A DNA stretch of 64,000 nucleotides from positions 19,839,201 through 19,903,200 of the forward strand of contig NC_092670.1 of NCBI RefSeq assembly GCF_964355755.1, written 5' to 3'. The stretch comes from Antedon mediterranea (taxonomy: Eukaryota; Echinodermata; Crinoidea; Comatulida; Antedonidae). Under the pieces are notes generated by a model, which was given only the letters and a program-made list of their open reading frames with translations, made no database searches and was not told where the DNA came from. Shown piece by piece: positions 13,001-22,815 of the stretch; position 1 is the stretch's first letter; each line of letters starts with the position of its first letter. The position numbers and the translations under genes were made by a program.

Positions 13001-16000
13001 ACTCTTCAGAATGGCAGGTGACCCCCAATTTTTTTAAATTATTCGGGAAGCCATTGGGTTGTAGATACATATTCATGTACACATTAGACGTACAAAATGG
13101 TATGACGTCATCAAATGGCCACTTCAATTTAAAAATTAGTAATTTTTATCTTTTTGTATGGGTTTTCACATTCAATAGAGCGCATCTCCGTTATTTTAGC
13201 TCGATTTTTGGAGAAGTTTTAGTATGTGCTTGCTCAATTAATTATCATTCTCAGGAGTTGTCAATATTTTTATTTTGATGACATCATCACGCGTAAAAAC
13301 TTGAATAACGTAGGTCGTGTAATTTCAGCTACACCTTACATTTGAATATATTATAGCTCTTCAGAATTAAAGATGACCTTGAAGATTATAACTTATTATG
13401 AAAGCTGATGAAATGTAGATATGAATTAATATAAAAATTAAGCCTATCGGATGTTGTAATGTTATCATATGGCCAGTTGAAGTTAAAACGTTGTTTTTAA
13501 ATTTCTTTAGTCGAAGTTATACAAATTTCAAAGAGCGCGCATTGCGCTTCTACGTGTCAAATTCTCTTCCAATCCTTATATTTATTTGCTCAATTCATTA
13601 TCTTTCGAAATTGTCATCTTCGAGTTTATTTTGAAAATTCCATCATACCAAAAAATTAGAACACGATATGAGTCCCGTAATTTCACCTATGCTACACTGT
13701 ATATAGATATACAGTATATACTGTACATATTGTATGACACCTAATAGGTAGAACTCAGCCCTATAGTGTATATGCATCATGTCATAGGATGGCGTAAATC
13801 AACTTTTAACGATCGTATGTTAACGTACATGCATGTTTAAAAAATGTTAATTTATTAAAATGATAAAAATGATCACCTATAATTCGTCAAAGTGACGAAT
13901 TAAATTCTAGTTTACTTTACTTTTCTATTGGAGAATTTTAAAATAGATGCAACCTGCAACTAATTTCTTACTTTAGTAAATGTTAGATTGCACTCATCTA
14001 ACATATAAAAGAAAACTTACCAGGATTTGAGATGATGATAGTTTTGCTGTCGACAGTGGCCGTCATACACATTCTAAAGCTATCAAACTTGATAAGAACA
14101 TCAGCAAAAAACAAAACTATAAAACAAAGAAACCATTAACTCGTAAACTAATCATTGTGGACAAACGAATGTCGGGTGGCACCTCGTGGCAGCTGTACGG
14201 TACAAAGGAGAAGAAAGTAATTGTTGCATGTGTCTTTCACACCTGTGCGGAATTCAATTTTGTTCCCTCCTGTAAGTGGTGAACCATGAGCTCACTGTTG
14301 GTTGGGAAATGAATAAATAAAAATAAATAAATAAATTTAGGCTGCAACACATTACAATAGACCTTTAAATAAAGACAAATCACAAAAGGTATACTGTAAA
14401 TACCTGTATCCTTCGGAATCCAGAAATATGTTTGTTCAATAGCAGACATGTCCCACCTAAAATGAATAAATGAATGAAAAGAAATTACTACAGGCAATTA
14501 ACACAGATTAAATAAATTATTTCATACCTGAAACATTTAAAGGTTGAAATTTTAAATTAAAAAAAAATTCTTTTCTAGAAAAAATCTTGTGGAAATGAGA
14601 AAAAAAGTTATTAGTTTAGGAAGATAACTCTGAACTACTAGATTTTTCTTTTAAAAATAAAACATTTTTTTGGGGTTTTTTAGCTAAATTTTTAACGACA
14701 TAAGTGTAATCTTACTAAAAAGTAAAATTAAGCCAAAATCTACTAAACGAGGGCGCCATAGAAAATGCTTGAAATTTCTGAAAATATCAACCCGACCATG
14801 GAGTTGCTCAAATTTTGGGTAAGTCTGTTTTGGGCAACTTAATTTTTTTAGACTTTATAAACTCAATATTCAAATCTTGAGAATTTTAGAAGCTAATTTG
14901 TACTTTGACTATAATGTTCATTCAAGTGTGACAATTATGGGTAATGCGTTTAATTTAATGGTGACTGTGAGGTTGATTTATTAAGCCATGTGGGATATAT
15001 CGATAAAAACAATGTTGCAATCTGCCCGACAGCAAGATGTACTTACATTGCAAAGTGTCATTCATATTTTAATAAATAGGACAGCTTTGGAAGACTATGG
15101 AGAAGTTTTCTATTATATATTTTACTTTTCATTTTTTCTAAACTTAAAGACCTTTGACTCTATCCAAAATACCTGGTTTCCCACCAAAAAAGTCTGGGTT
15201 TTCTGGATGAGATTTTGGGTTATTGTTGACTTCTATGAGAGCTGATTTAAATACCCAACCAGTGAAATTTAGCAGGAAAATTTATTTCAAGCTTGTCTAT
15301 GATGATACAAACTTACTAACCCAAAGATATGATAAACTAGAAAGCCACTCCAAGAGTGCATACCTCCGCCCTACTGTAAAATTCTCCTACATAAGATTTC
15401 TCCGGTAAAAAAAAAATATATATATATATATTTGTGTTGGTCTTAATGCTGTTTGTGATTTAGGCTAATTTCACTACAAGCATGTGTATGCGAGTTTGGG
15501 GTAATGGTTATCTTCAGTTGACTAACAATAGAACAGCAACGCGAAAATCAAACGAGTAAATTTGAAAAGAAATTGGTTTTTTAAACTACTCGTATCAAAA
15601 AACGTGCATATCAAATCAAATTATGTTTTAAAATTACAAATCACAAATTATAACTCTTGCCTCTTGTACAAAAATTAAGTTTTTTGGACAAGCAGTTCTC
15701 GAGAAAATGCAATTTTAGTTTATATTACTTGTTACTTTAAGACTGCTTGCCGGCTTTTGAAAAATTTTGTCTTATCTTTTAACACTAGCAGGTCTGATAA
15801 TAATTCTAAAAAGTGGTCCAGAATTGGGACCATGGTCCCAAAATTTAATGGAATGGTCCTTGACCACATATCTATCATTTATCTATATTCATTTTGGTAA
15901 AGATCTTGTAATTACTTTTTGAGTAATCCTGCTAACAAAGAAACAAACAGAGAAACAAACACACGCTACCGATTACATATACTTCCTTGACGGAGTTAAA

Positions 16001-19000
16001 CTACTACTATAACTTTACTTATTAATAGACAAAACAAAATTATTATCCATTTTCATTCAAATGTACTTTTTAAGTTAAATCAGTCTCTTCGTCAATACAT
16101 ACATGACCACTAGCATGTGTACTTAACACAGCTGAACATCACCTGTATTCAAATATAGGTCAGTTTGTTGTAGCCAAGGTAATCATGAAAATTATACCCA
16201 ATATTCTCTTTTACTTCTGTTGCTTCAAGTGCATTTCGATATGGAAGATTAATTTAAGAATATGTTTTTTCATGTTTTATAATTTATTAGTAAAATTATA
16301 ACATTTTATATTAGATGTTTGGCTCTACTTGTAAATTTAATGTTCCATTGAATCATTTTTAGTAAAAATAATTTGACATATCATTGGCATAAAAGAAGAT
16401 GATAAAATTAGTTTTAAATGGATTGGTTTTTGGAATATATTTAGAAAAATATATAATTGGGTCAAAGTTCAGTATGAATGCAGGTTTATGGGTATCTGAA
16501 TAGGCCATCATAGGCATAGGATAGAGAGGGATAGTATAATTGAATTAAGGATGGCCTGTAATTGGAGGTTATATACTTACAAGATAATAGAGAAATTAAG
16601 AGTAGTGTCATCAAAGACCTTGACTTCACATCGATGGATGCTTCGACCATCTTTCGTCACAATATCTTTAACATTACCAACCTGTTGACAAAAAAGGACT
16701 GCTGCATTGAATGGTCTGGATCACTCTTAAACAGCAAGGGTGTTTCAGAAGTGTTAAAAATAATGTCATGATTATATAAGCAAGAAAGTAGATAAATAAC
16801 AAAAACAGTGTAAAAAATAACAAAAAAACAGCTAAATCAAAAGTAATATTGAAAAGTTATCTATCATTTAAGGTTATATTCACACTGGAGATCTGAATAA
16901 ATGAATGATTAAATGTCTCCAAACAGAAATCAGATTAGTTGTAAATTTTTATTAAATCTACATACTTGTCTAAAATTTAAGTGTATCCAATATAATGCAA
17001 AATATGGATTATGTTGACCACTTACAGATTTGACCAGTACAAGCAGATTTATGTGATGTCCATTAAGATCTTGACCATTGGCAATGACATCCTCTAGTGT
17101 GTAGTAGTCATTTGCTTCCTTGATGGACTGGTGTAGCAAGCTCTGGAACTGGTCAACATCAGTACCAGTGTACAACTTGACCGAGGAATGGTTTTCACTC
17201 AATGACAACTGGAATGAACTGGAAAGATGAAGAGTACAAAACAAAGTGGTGTTGGTAGTCTATGAGTGCTAGCCTACCTGGATAAACCGACACTGGCCTA
17301 TTCTCTCTGAGAAGAGAGCAACAACTTGAATATATACAAATCTATTTAACACCCTATCAGATAATGGTACATTCCATGAGGTAGCATACCAACACACAAC
17401 CATCATCATTTCTTTTCGAGACATGGTAGAGGTAACATGTCTGAATGAAGAGCTACAGATTAAAGATATATTGTCCCCCTAAAAAAATATTTTTTTAAAT
17501 TTTTTTGTTGAATATGTTATTTTAATGTCACATAATAGTTATTCACTCTCACAAAAAATTGGGTCTGAAAAAAATGTATTTACCTAAGAAAAATGTAATT
17601 TAAAGCAAAAAATGGTCAAATTGTCTGGAAGACAATGAGTTTTTGGGTAATTTAACTGTTTATTTTGTCTTTTTATAGGTGAAATAATTTTTTTCCTCCG
17701 TTTTTTTTCTTATGGAAGTGAACAACTTCATTAAAACTGCAAAATGGCCTATTCAAAGTCCGATTTTAAAAATCTTTATTTTTCATGATTTTGGGGGACA
17801 ATACATCTTTAAACTGGAAAGATGAATAGCAGAACGTTTTGTTTAGTAGTATAGTGTATATGGACTGGACATTTGCTCATTGATTATAATTTTATTGACC
17901 AAATACAGTTATTGAATAATTTAGCTCAATATACTTATGTTTATTTTGAAAGACAATGTGTATTTTAACTTATTTATAAATAATTTTAACTTTTAAAATG
18001 TAAAAGGGCCAGAGACTTCTACACATATGGACATAAATGTCCTAGGTAAGAAAGAATTCCAATTATAAATATTAAACAAATAAGCAAAAAACATAAAAAT
18101 AGAATTATTAAAGTGTATCACACATAACAAAAATGCAAATATGTGTAAATAAATTTAAACCGAATTCAGAGAAAGATTATTTAACAAAACATAAAATATA
18201 GTAAATCTCAAATGTAACTTTAACAAGAGTAAAATGTATCAGTAAATCTAGAATCTGATACTGTAAGCCTTTGATAAATCTACCTACTTGTCCAAGGCTT
18301 AAGTACATCTGAAATAATGCAACATAAGAAAAATAATAGAACACTTGAACGAAATGCAAGCAAGTAGATAAATAACTAAACACTGTATATCTCTAAAGTA
18401 TCTGAAACATTGAAAATCAGTTAAGTTATATTCACACACGATCTGAATAAAACTAAAGAATCTAAAATATTAATATCAAAACAAAAAAAATAATAATGGA
18501 ACCAAAAACACACAGAAATGCAAGGAAGTAGATAAATAAAAAAGCAGTGTGAAAAGTAACAATAAATGGATAAATCAATTAAAAGTAATATTGAAAATGT
18601 ATGCATTTAAAGTTATGAATAAACGATTTAATGTCTTCAAACAGAAATCATAGTTGTAAATTTGATTTAAATCTACCTACTTTAAATTAAGTATATCTAA
18701 TATAATACAAAATAATGGAACAAAGAAAATGCACGCAAATAGATAAATGAAATTAACGATAGTGAGGCATTTAATGAATAGGCAAACTGCCTTAAAATGT
18801 GACATGTTTCAAGAAACTATTCTCATCAACAGAACAGAAAACAACGCCTAGAGTACTTATATACCAATAGGACAGGTTGTATTGGTATATAAGTACTCTA
18901 GGCATCGTTTTCTCTTAACATGTCACATTTTAAGGCAGTTTGCCTATTCATTAAATACCTCACTATAGTTATTTTAACTCATAAGTTCGGTGGAATCATT

Positions 19001-21764
19001 CATGATTTATCTAATAAATAAAATAACTATAACAGTGTATCTTGAAAATATCTGAAAAGTTAAACTCAACAGTTAAATCAACAAAGTAACATTTAAAAAA
19101 AACAAGTTTACATTTACACTACATCCAAATAACATCAGATTTGTTAGTGTGAATCAGGATTAAATATACCTGCTTGTACTAGGCTTATATTTTTCTTCAG
19201 CTTCGTAATCTGAACTCTGTTTAGCTTGCACCATGGGATTTGACACTACCACTATAATAATGGTAATAAACTTTTACAATTCATTGGAATATATGTATAA
19301 TTTACACATAAAGCTTGATTCCCACTAGCACGTAATGCAAAGAGGTAAGTACAATGCAAGCGAGTTGACCAATGACGAGCAACAGTTTGAATAATCCATC
19401 GCTTGTGATTGGTAAAATTACTTGCATCGCACTTAGATCCTTAAGTCCTAGTAGTGTAAACCAAGCTTAAATTAAATATTTTTAGAACATACAGGGATGT
19501 GTACCAATAGTTTAGATTATTTGGTCTTTCGTTATTTTAATTAGCTTACAAATTTCTTTTATTTTCTTTTTTCTTTTTATATATCATCTACAGCCATGAT
19601 CTTTATTCATGGCGGACCCATAATATAAAAAATTGAAATATATATATATATCAATCAAATAATAAATAGTTGATGTCATTTTATCTGTCAAAGCGGGAGT
19701 GCATGACCCAAGTGCTACCCCTGCTGGATCCGACCTGTTATTTATAAACATGACTAGTTGTAGACTTACCAATGTCAGAAACTTTAAAGCCAGTGGCCAA
19801 TTCCTTGATGTACGCCTCTGATCCCCAGCATGAGATATGGATAAAATCTGTCACAGAGTCTCGCAATACAAAACTAAACACATACCTCGGTGTGTTGGGA
19901 TCTAATAAAAAAGAACAGGTTAGATTAGCACTCCTCCTATGCAAACCACTTTTATGATTATGAATTTGTAAGCTATGAAATAAGCAATCTTCTGATACCT
20001 CCCTGATAAAACCATTATATTAATTTGCTATACTCATCACTTACATTTTCTACTCACAACTGATCTGGGAGACTGTTTTGCAAGTACAATTCCAATTAAC
20101 ATCTAGTTTTATTAGGAAGAAAAAAAACATATTCATTATTATTTCATTGAAAAAGGCCTACATAAATCAGCCAGACTGATTACGAAATTAACATTTAAAA
20201 ACTTTACTGCATTTTTTAATAAATTTTCAAAAATTCAGCATTGAAATATATATTTATACTGGGTAACCTCTTCAGTCAAAGACTGGTCTCTCAGAGGGCC
20301 CAGTTGGTGATCAGTGGCTGTGATGTACTAATACACCGGGGTAACCCCCTACTCGTCTCGAAAGATGTACTAGGTTCTTTAAAGTGCACACGAGCTAGAT
20401 GTCTATGTTATGCGCGATTTGCGCAATTTGAAATTGCGCAAAAAAAATCCTTGCGCAATTTGAATTGAAACATGTGTTTCAAATTGCGCAAGCAACGTAT
20501 TAAATTGCGCAAGTAATCTGCAAATTGCGCAAGGTTTTTCGACAGATTGTGAAATCATGCACACCCATATTTTTATAGTAATTTCTAAGAATGATTCAAA
20601 ATTAAAGATAAATATCGCATTTCCTTATTTTAGTAGTGCAAATATTGTTATAAGTTAGCATACCGTCGAAGAACCGACGAAGGAAAACGAAGCGGTGGTG
20701 TTCCACCAGGCGGGCGTGGCGCGGGCGGCCGGCTATACTACTCTAGCCTAGCTAGGGTCTGGACTACTGATACTGACTAGGTTACATGGCCTAGCTTAAA
20801 CTAATATTAAAAACTTAATTTTTACATTTATTTTGATTTATTTCAAGTTACAGTGATAATATTATTTAATTGTAATAATAAATGTTATGTATTTATTATA
20901 CACATGTTATCTTCGCATTTATTATGTTTTATTTTGAGTTATTTAGTTTCGAATAAATTATTATAATACCGATTTTCTGGTAGAATTTTGTTGCACAATT
21001 TGAAAATTTACAGTTCGTTTTCAAATTGCGCAAAGGTGTCATATTGCGCAAGAACTATCTTGCGCAATTTACAAATTGTGCAGCGCAATTTAAAATTGCG
21101 CAAAGATTTTCTTGCGCAATTTGAAATTGCGCAAGTTGATTGCGCAATTTGAAATTGCGCAAAAAAATCCTTGCGCAATTTTAAATTGCGCAAGAATTCT
21201 TTGCGCAATTTCAAATTGCGCAAGGATTTTTTTGCGCAATTTCAAATTGCGCAAATCGTTCAAATCGCGCATAACATCTACACTGAACCTACGGTTTATA
21301 GTCCTATCCGAGAAGACTCGTTCTACCACCAGAACCATGGAGTGAGTGAGTCTCGAACCCCTGCTGATGTTATGGCTACGTAATTACGGTTCCACTGTCT
21401 TACCCACTCGGCCACTCACTCGCATAGCATTACATCAACACTCATTGAGTCATTTCATATTTTAGATAAGATATTCATCTGGAATTTAAAATATGTAAGA
21501 GTTCCGAGGTTTGGGTAAGATAATACGTTATGTAACATAATGTAACCTGGGAAAAAAACCACAGCAATTGTCTATTACCACATTTGGAAGATGAGGTGAA
21601 AGATCAGCAATGAATGTCCTTATAGTCTGGTCTGAATTGCTGCTGTTACAGTTTTCTCTATTTGCTTTCTTTCTAGTCATATTCTGTACTGAAATATCTC
21701 CAACCGATGTTCCATCCGGCCAAGCTCCTTGCGTACCAAAATTGAATGGTTCAGCCCATGCCAT
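4022..21764 (-). CDS. MEIOB: MEIOB, meiosis-specific OB-fold ssDNA-binding protein
   Basis: Coding exons in transcript order: 21764-21579, 20102-20054, 19901-19770, 19251-19170, 17218-17026, 16681-16581, 14456-14404, 14116-14021, 9850-9755, 6744-6582, 5910-5724, 5114-5028, 4120-4022. These join in frame to 507 aa. Recognised along its length from human MEIOB: LSENHSSVKL, ANDYYTLEDVIANG, MTATVDSKTIIISNP, and an ISDHTGSV block in the last OB fold. RPA1-like architecture with several OB folds. The C-terminal fold carries a zinc-ribbon pattern, cysteines 384, 387, 398 and 403. In the known family, MEIOB partners SPATA22 on ssDNA during meiotic recombination. The start is the first ATG of exon 1; an AG lies just before it, so a 5' non-coding exon is possible. 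The exon 2 donor (GTAGAA) is weak but is the only one that keeps frame. Introns hold most of the local transposons. Confidence 0.93.
4333..4488. mobile_element. MITE family 4, copy 1
   Basis: The left end AGCTTGGTTACCACTAGG and the right end GCCGCAACCAAGCTTA form imperfect terminal inverted repeats. Internal phrases ('attggtcaaattacttgca', 'gtccttgcgttgtgtcctt') match copies at 6786 and 19308. In the last MEIOB intron. Confidence 0.7.
5345..5500 (-). mobile_element. SINE fragment (family of the 20.3-21.4 kb SINE)
   Basis: 'ggtaacccctactc', 'aaagatgctgtgggttctt', 'gtgcac' and 'tccgaagac' occur in the same order as in the tRNA-headed SINE at 20290-21425, at about 70-75 percent similarity by eye. 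The tRNA-like head is not visible here. In a MEIOB intron. Confidence 0.6.
6786..6938. mobile_element. MITE family 4, copy 2
   Basis: Left end TTGGCTCCCAATAGGACG, right end TATAGTGGGAACCAAGCTT. The interior is partly palindromic around 'cgagttgaccgatgacaagcaacag'. The copy directly abuts a MITE family 1 copy, and its left end lies about 40 bp upstream (on the minus strand) of the MEIOB exon 10 acceptor. Confidence 0.75.
6940..7072. mobile_element. MITE family 1, copy b
   Basis: Left end AGCTCTGTCTACACTATC, right end TGATAGTGTAGACAGGGCTT. The interior is shortened relative to other copies. MEIOB intron. Confidence 0.85.
8248..8432. mobile_element. MITE family 7
   Basis: Terminal inverted repeats: AGGCCAATTTACACAGACGA at the left and TCGTCTGTGTAAATTAGCCT at the right. 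The interior is AT-rich without coding potential. In the MEIOB intron between exons 9 and 10. Single copy in this window. Confidence 0.75.
12334..13910 (+). mobile_element. Helitron/Helentron-like non-autonomous element
   Basis: The right end has a 9-bp-stem hairpin (13881-13901, AATTCGTCA / TGACGAATT, 3-nt loop) followed five bases later by CTAG (13907-13910) and then T, the classic Helitron 3' end. The left end has a palindrome (TAGGTGATCATTT...AAATGATCACCTA, 12334-12365) whose TGATCACCTA is repeated just before the 3' hairpin. The interior is richer in CpG than its surroundings and holds a diverged ~355-bp tandem duplication. No Rep/helicase frame. The exact 5' end is uncertain. In the intron between MEIOB exons 8 and 9. 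Confidence 0.55.
17461..17811. mobile_element. MITE family 2 (TAAAGATGTATTGTCCC), copy C
   Basis: Left end TAAAGATATATTGTCCCCC and right end GGGGGACAATACATCTTTA are near-perfect terminal inverted repeats with TA at both outer edges. The shorter interior differs from that of the 552-bp copies. Confidence 0.8.
18270..18720. repeat. Local intronic duplication unit (diverged copies)
   Basis: Blocks at 16781-17010, 18270-18400, 18525-18720 and about 19000-19190 share phrases such as 'aagtagataaataa', 'ctacctacttgtc', 'cttaagtacatct' and 'ttaatgtcttcaaacagaaatca'. The block near 19170 overlaps the donor end of MEIOB exon 4, so the others look like decayed duplicates of that exon edge and its downstream intron. 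Confidence 0.6.
18753..18970. mobile_element. Long fold-back element (hairpin)
   Basis: The outer arm 18753-18812 (begins AACGATAGTGAGGCATTTAA) is matched by the reverse complement of 18915-18970. An inner arm around CTAGAGTACTTATATACCAA (18848-18870) is matched by 18877-18900. About 80-85 bp of each arm pair with only small internal loops. Intron between MEIOB exons 4 and 5. Confidence 0.85.
19308..19470. mobile_element. MITE family 4, copy 3
   Basis: Left end AAGCTTGATTCCCACTAG, right end CTAGTAGTGTAAACCAAGCTT. The interior shares 'gcgagttgaccaatgacgagcaacag' style sequence with the 6786 copy. Lies just upstream (transcriptionally) of MEIOB exon 4. Confidence 0.75.
20290..21425 (-). mobile_element. 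tRNA-derived SINE interrupted by an 871-bp element
   Basis: On the minus strand, a tRNA-like head (about 21425-21343) has an A box TGGCCGAGTGG and a B box GGTTCGAGACT. A SINE body follows, ending near 20290 with 'aaagaacctagtacatcttt', 'gagtagggggttacc' and 'ccggtgta'. The head is Leu/Ser-like but does not fold as an intact tRNA. The body is split at 20406-21276 by a second element. Confidence 0.65.
20406..21276. mobile_element. Fold-back-type element with clustered TTGCGCAA palindromes
   Basis: Ends TGTTATGCGCG and CGCGCATAACA are inverted repeats, flanked on both sides by TCTA (20402-20405 and 21277-21280), a candidate 4-bp target duplication. Subterminal regions (20410-20545 and 20990-21262) are filled with TTGCGCAATTTGAAATTGCG-like palindromic units. 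The centre (20550-20985) is non-repetitive and includes a short GC-rich stretch near 20660-20735. No transposase frame. Confidence 0.7.
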
Positions 21765-22815
21765 CTAAAATTGTATTTATTTAAGTTAAATATTTAAAAA
21801 AATGTATTGATATTACACACTGTGTAATATCAATACATTTTTACTGTCACTAGGGTCTATCTATCTTATTATCATCATTATTATGAGAATCTCTGAAATT
21901 ATTGGAGTTTTGTGGACTACTATCCTAGCTAGGCCTATGTTTGACAAAGGAGATATCTCCCTGGTTTGACTTGTGGTAAGTAAAGTAAATTGCTAGGCCT
22001 GGCCTAGTTCCAGCAGACCAGTGCTGGCCAAACAACAGTTCGGTGGGCCGGCTGTGTGCGTAGTCTCTCCTGTTCTCCCTCCCCCTCTTACTTTTCTTAA
22101 TTTTAGACTAGGCCTAGGCTTAGGGCCTAGGCCTCTAGTAGGCCTAGACTAGCTACTAGGTAGGCCTGGCATATGGCGTTCCATACAAATGACGATATTA
22201 AACTGGCGGCCGCTTTGGTTGGCGGCCGCTTTGACCATACTCCGCCCTAGCTAGCCTACCGACGAGGCTTTATTATTAGCCACACACAGAGTCATGGATG
22301 GTTGGGCAGGCTAGCCTACAGCTGGTTGTTGGCCCTTCCCTAACCTGAATATGTTTATTTTTGTTTATTAATACTGTATTGAAAACTAACTAACTGTAAA
22401 CAAATATTTCTTTTTAAAACACACCACCACCAGCCTGTTCAAAATCCCCGCCGCTCTAGAAAAGCCGGCTGGGCTCAGCAGATCATCCGCGCATGCACTT
22501 TCTCTCCGCAGCAGCAGTAGTCTGCGCGCGCTGCATACTGGGGTCAAAGCAGAGAGAGAGACGGTGGGTCAAAGTTTTTTTTCAATTCTTTATTTTCATT
22601 GGTTACTTCTTCAGAAATAAGAGTCCCTAAGTTAATGATAAAAACCGTCAAAGAGATCGTAGTCTCAAAATCAGACGTTCCATGGTATAAATATTGAACA
22701 TGTCTAAAGACCAATAATGGTATGCTAATACATACCTGACTGAAATAATTGAGTTGTTAAACAATTTTCTGTCTTATATCTAGTAATTTAGTATTTAAAC
22801 TAACATCATACAAAC
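21765..22815. promoter_or_regulatory. Divergent intergenic region MEIOB / LRR gene
   Basis: The start codons of the two genes face away from each other across about 1.05 kb. The part from 22010 to 22560 is markedly GC-richer than the surroundings, with CpGs, an NRF1-like GCGCATGCAC (22489-22498) and CTGCGCGCGCTGC. A perfect hairpin (21798-21842, ATTACACA-C-TGTGTAAT core with long AT arms) lies about 35 bp upstream of the MEIOB ATG. No TATA box can be assigned with confidence. Confidence 0.5.

Noticed and set aside
21343-21425. tRNA-Leu/Ser gene on the minus strand
   Set aside because: A and B boxes are present, but the T stem does not pair and it continues into a SINE body.
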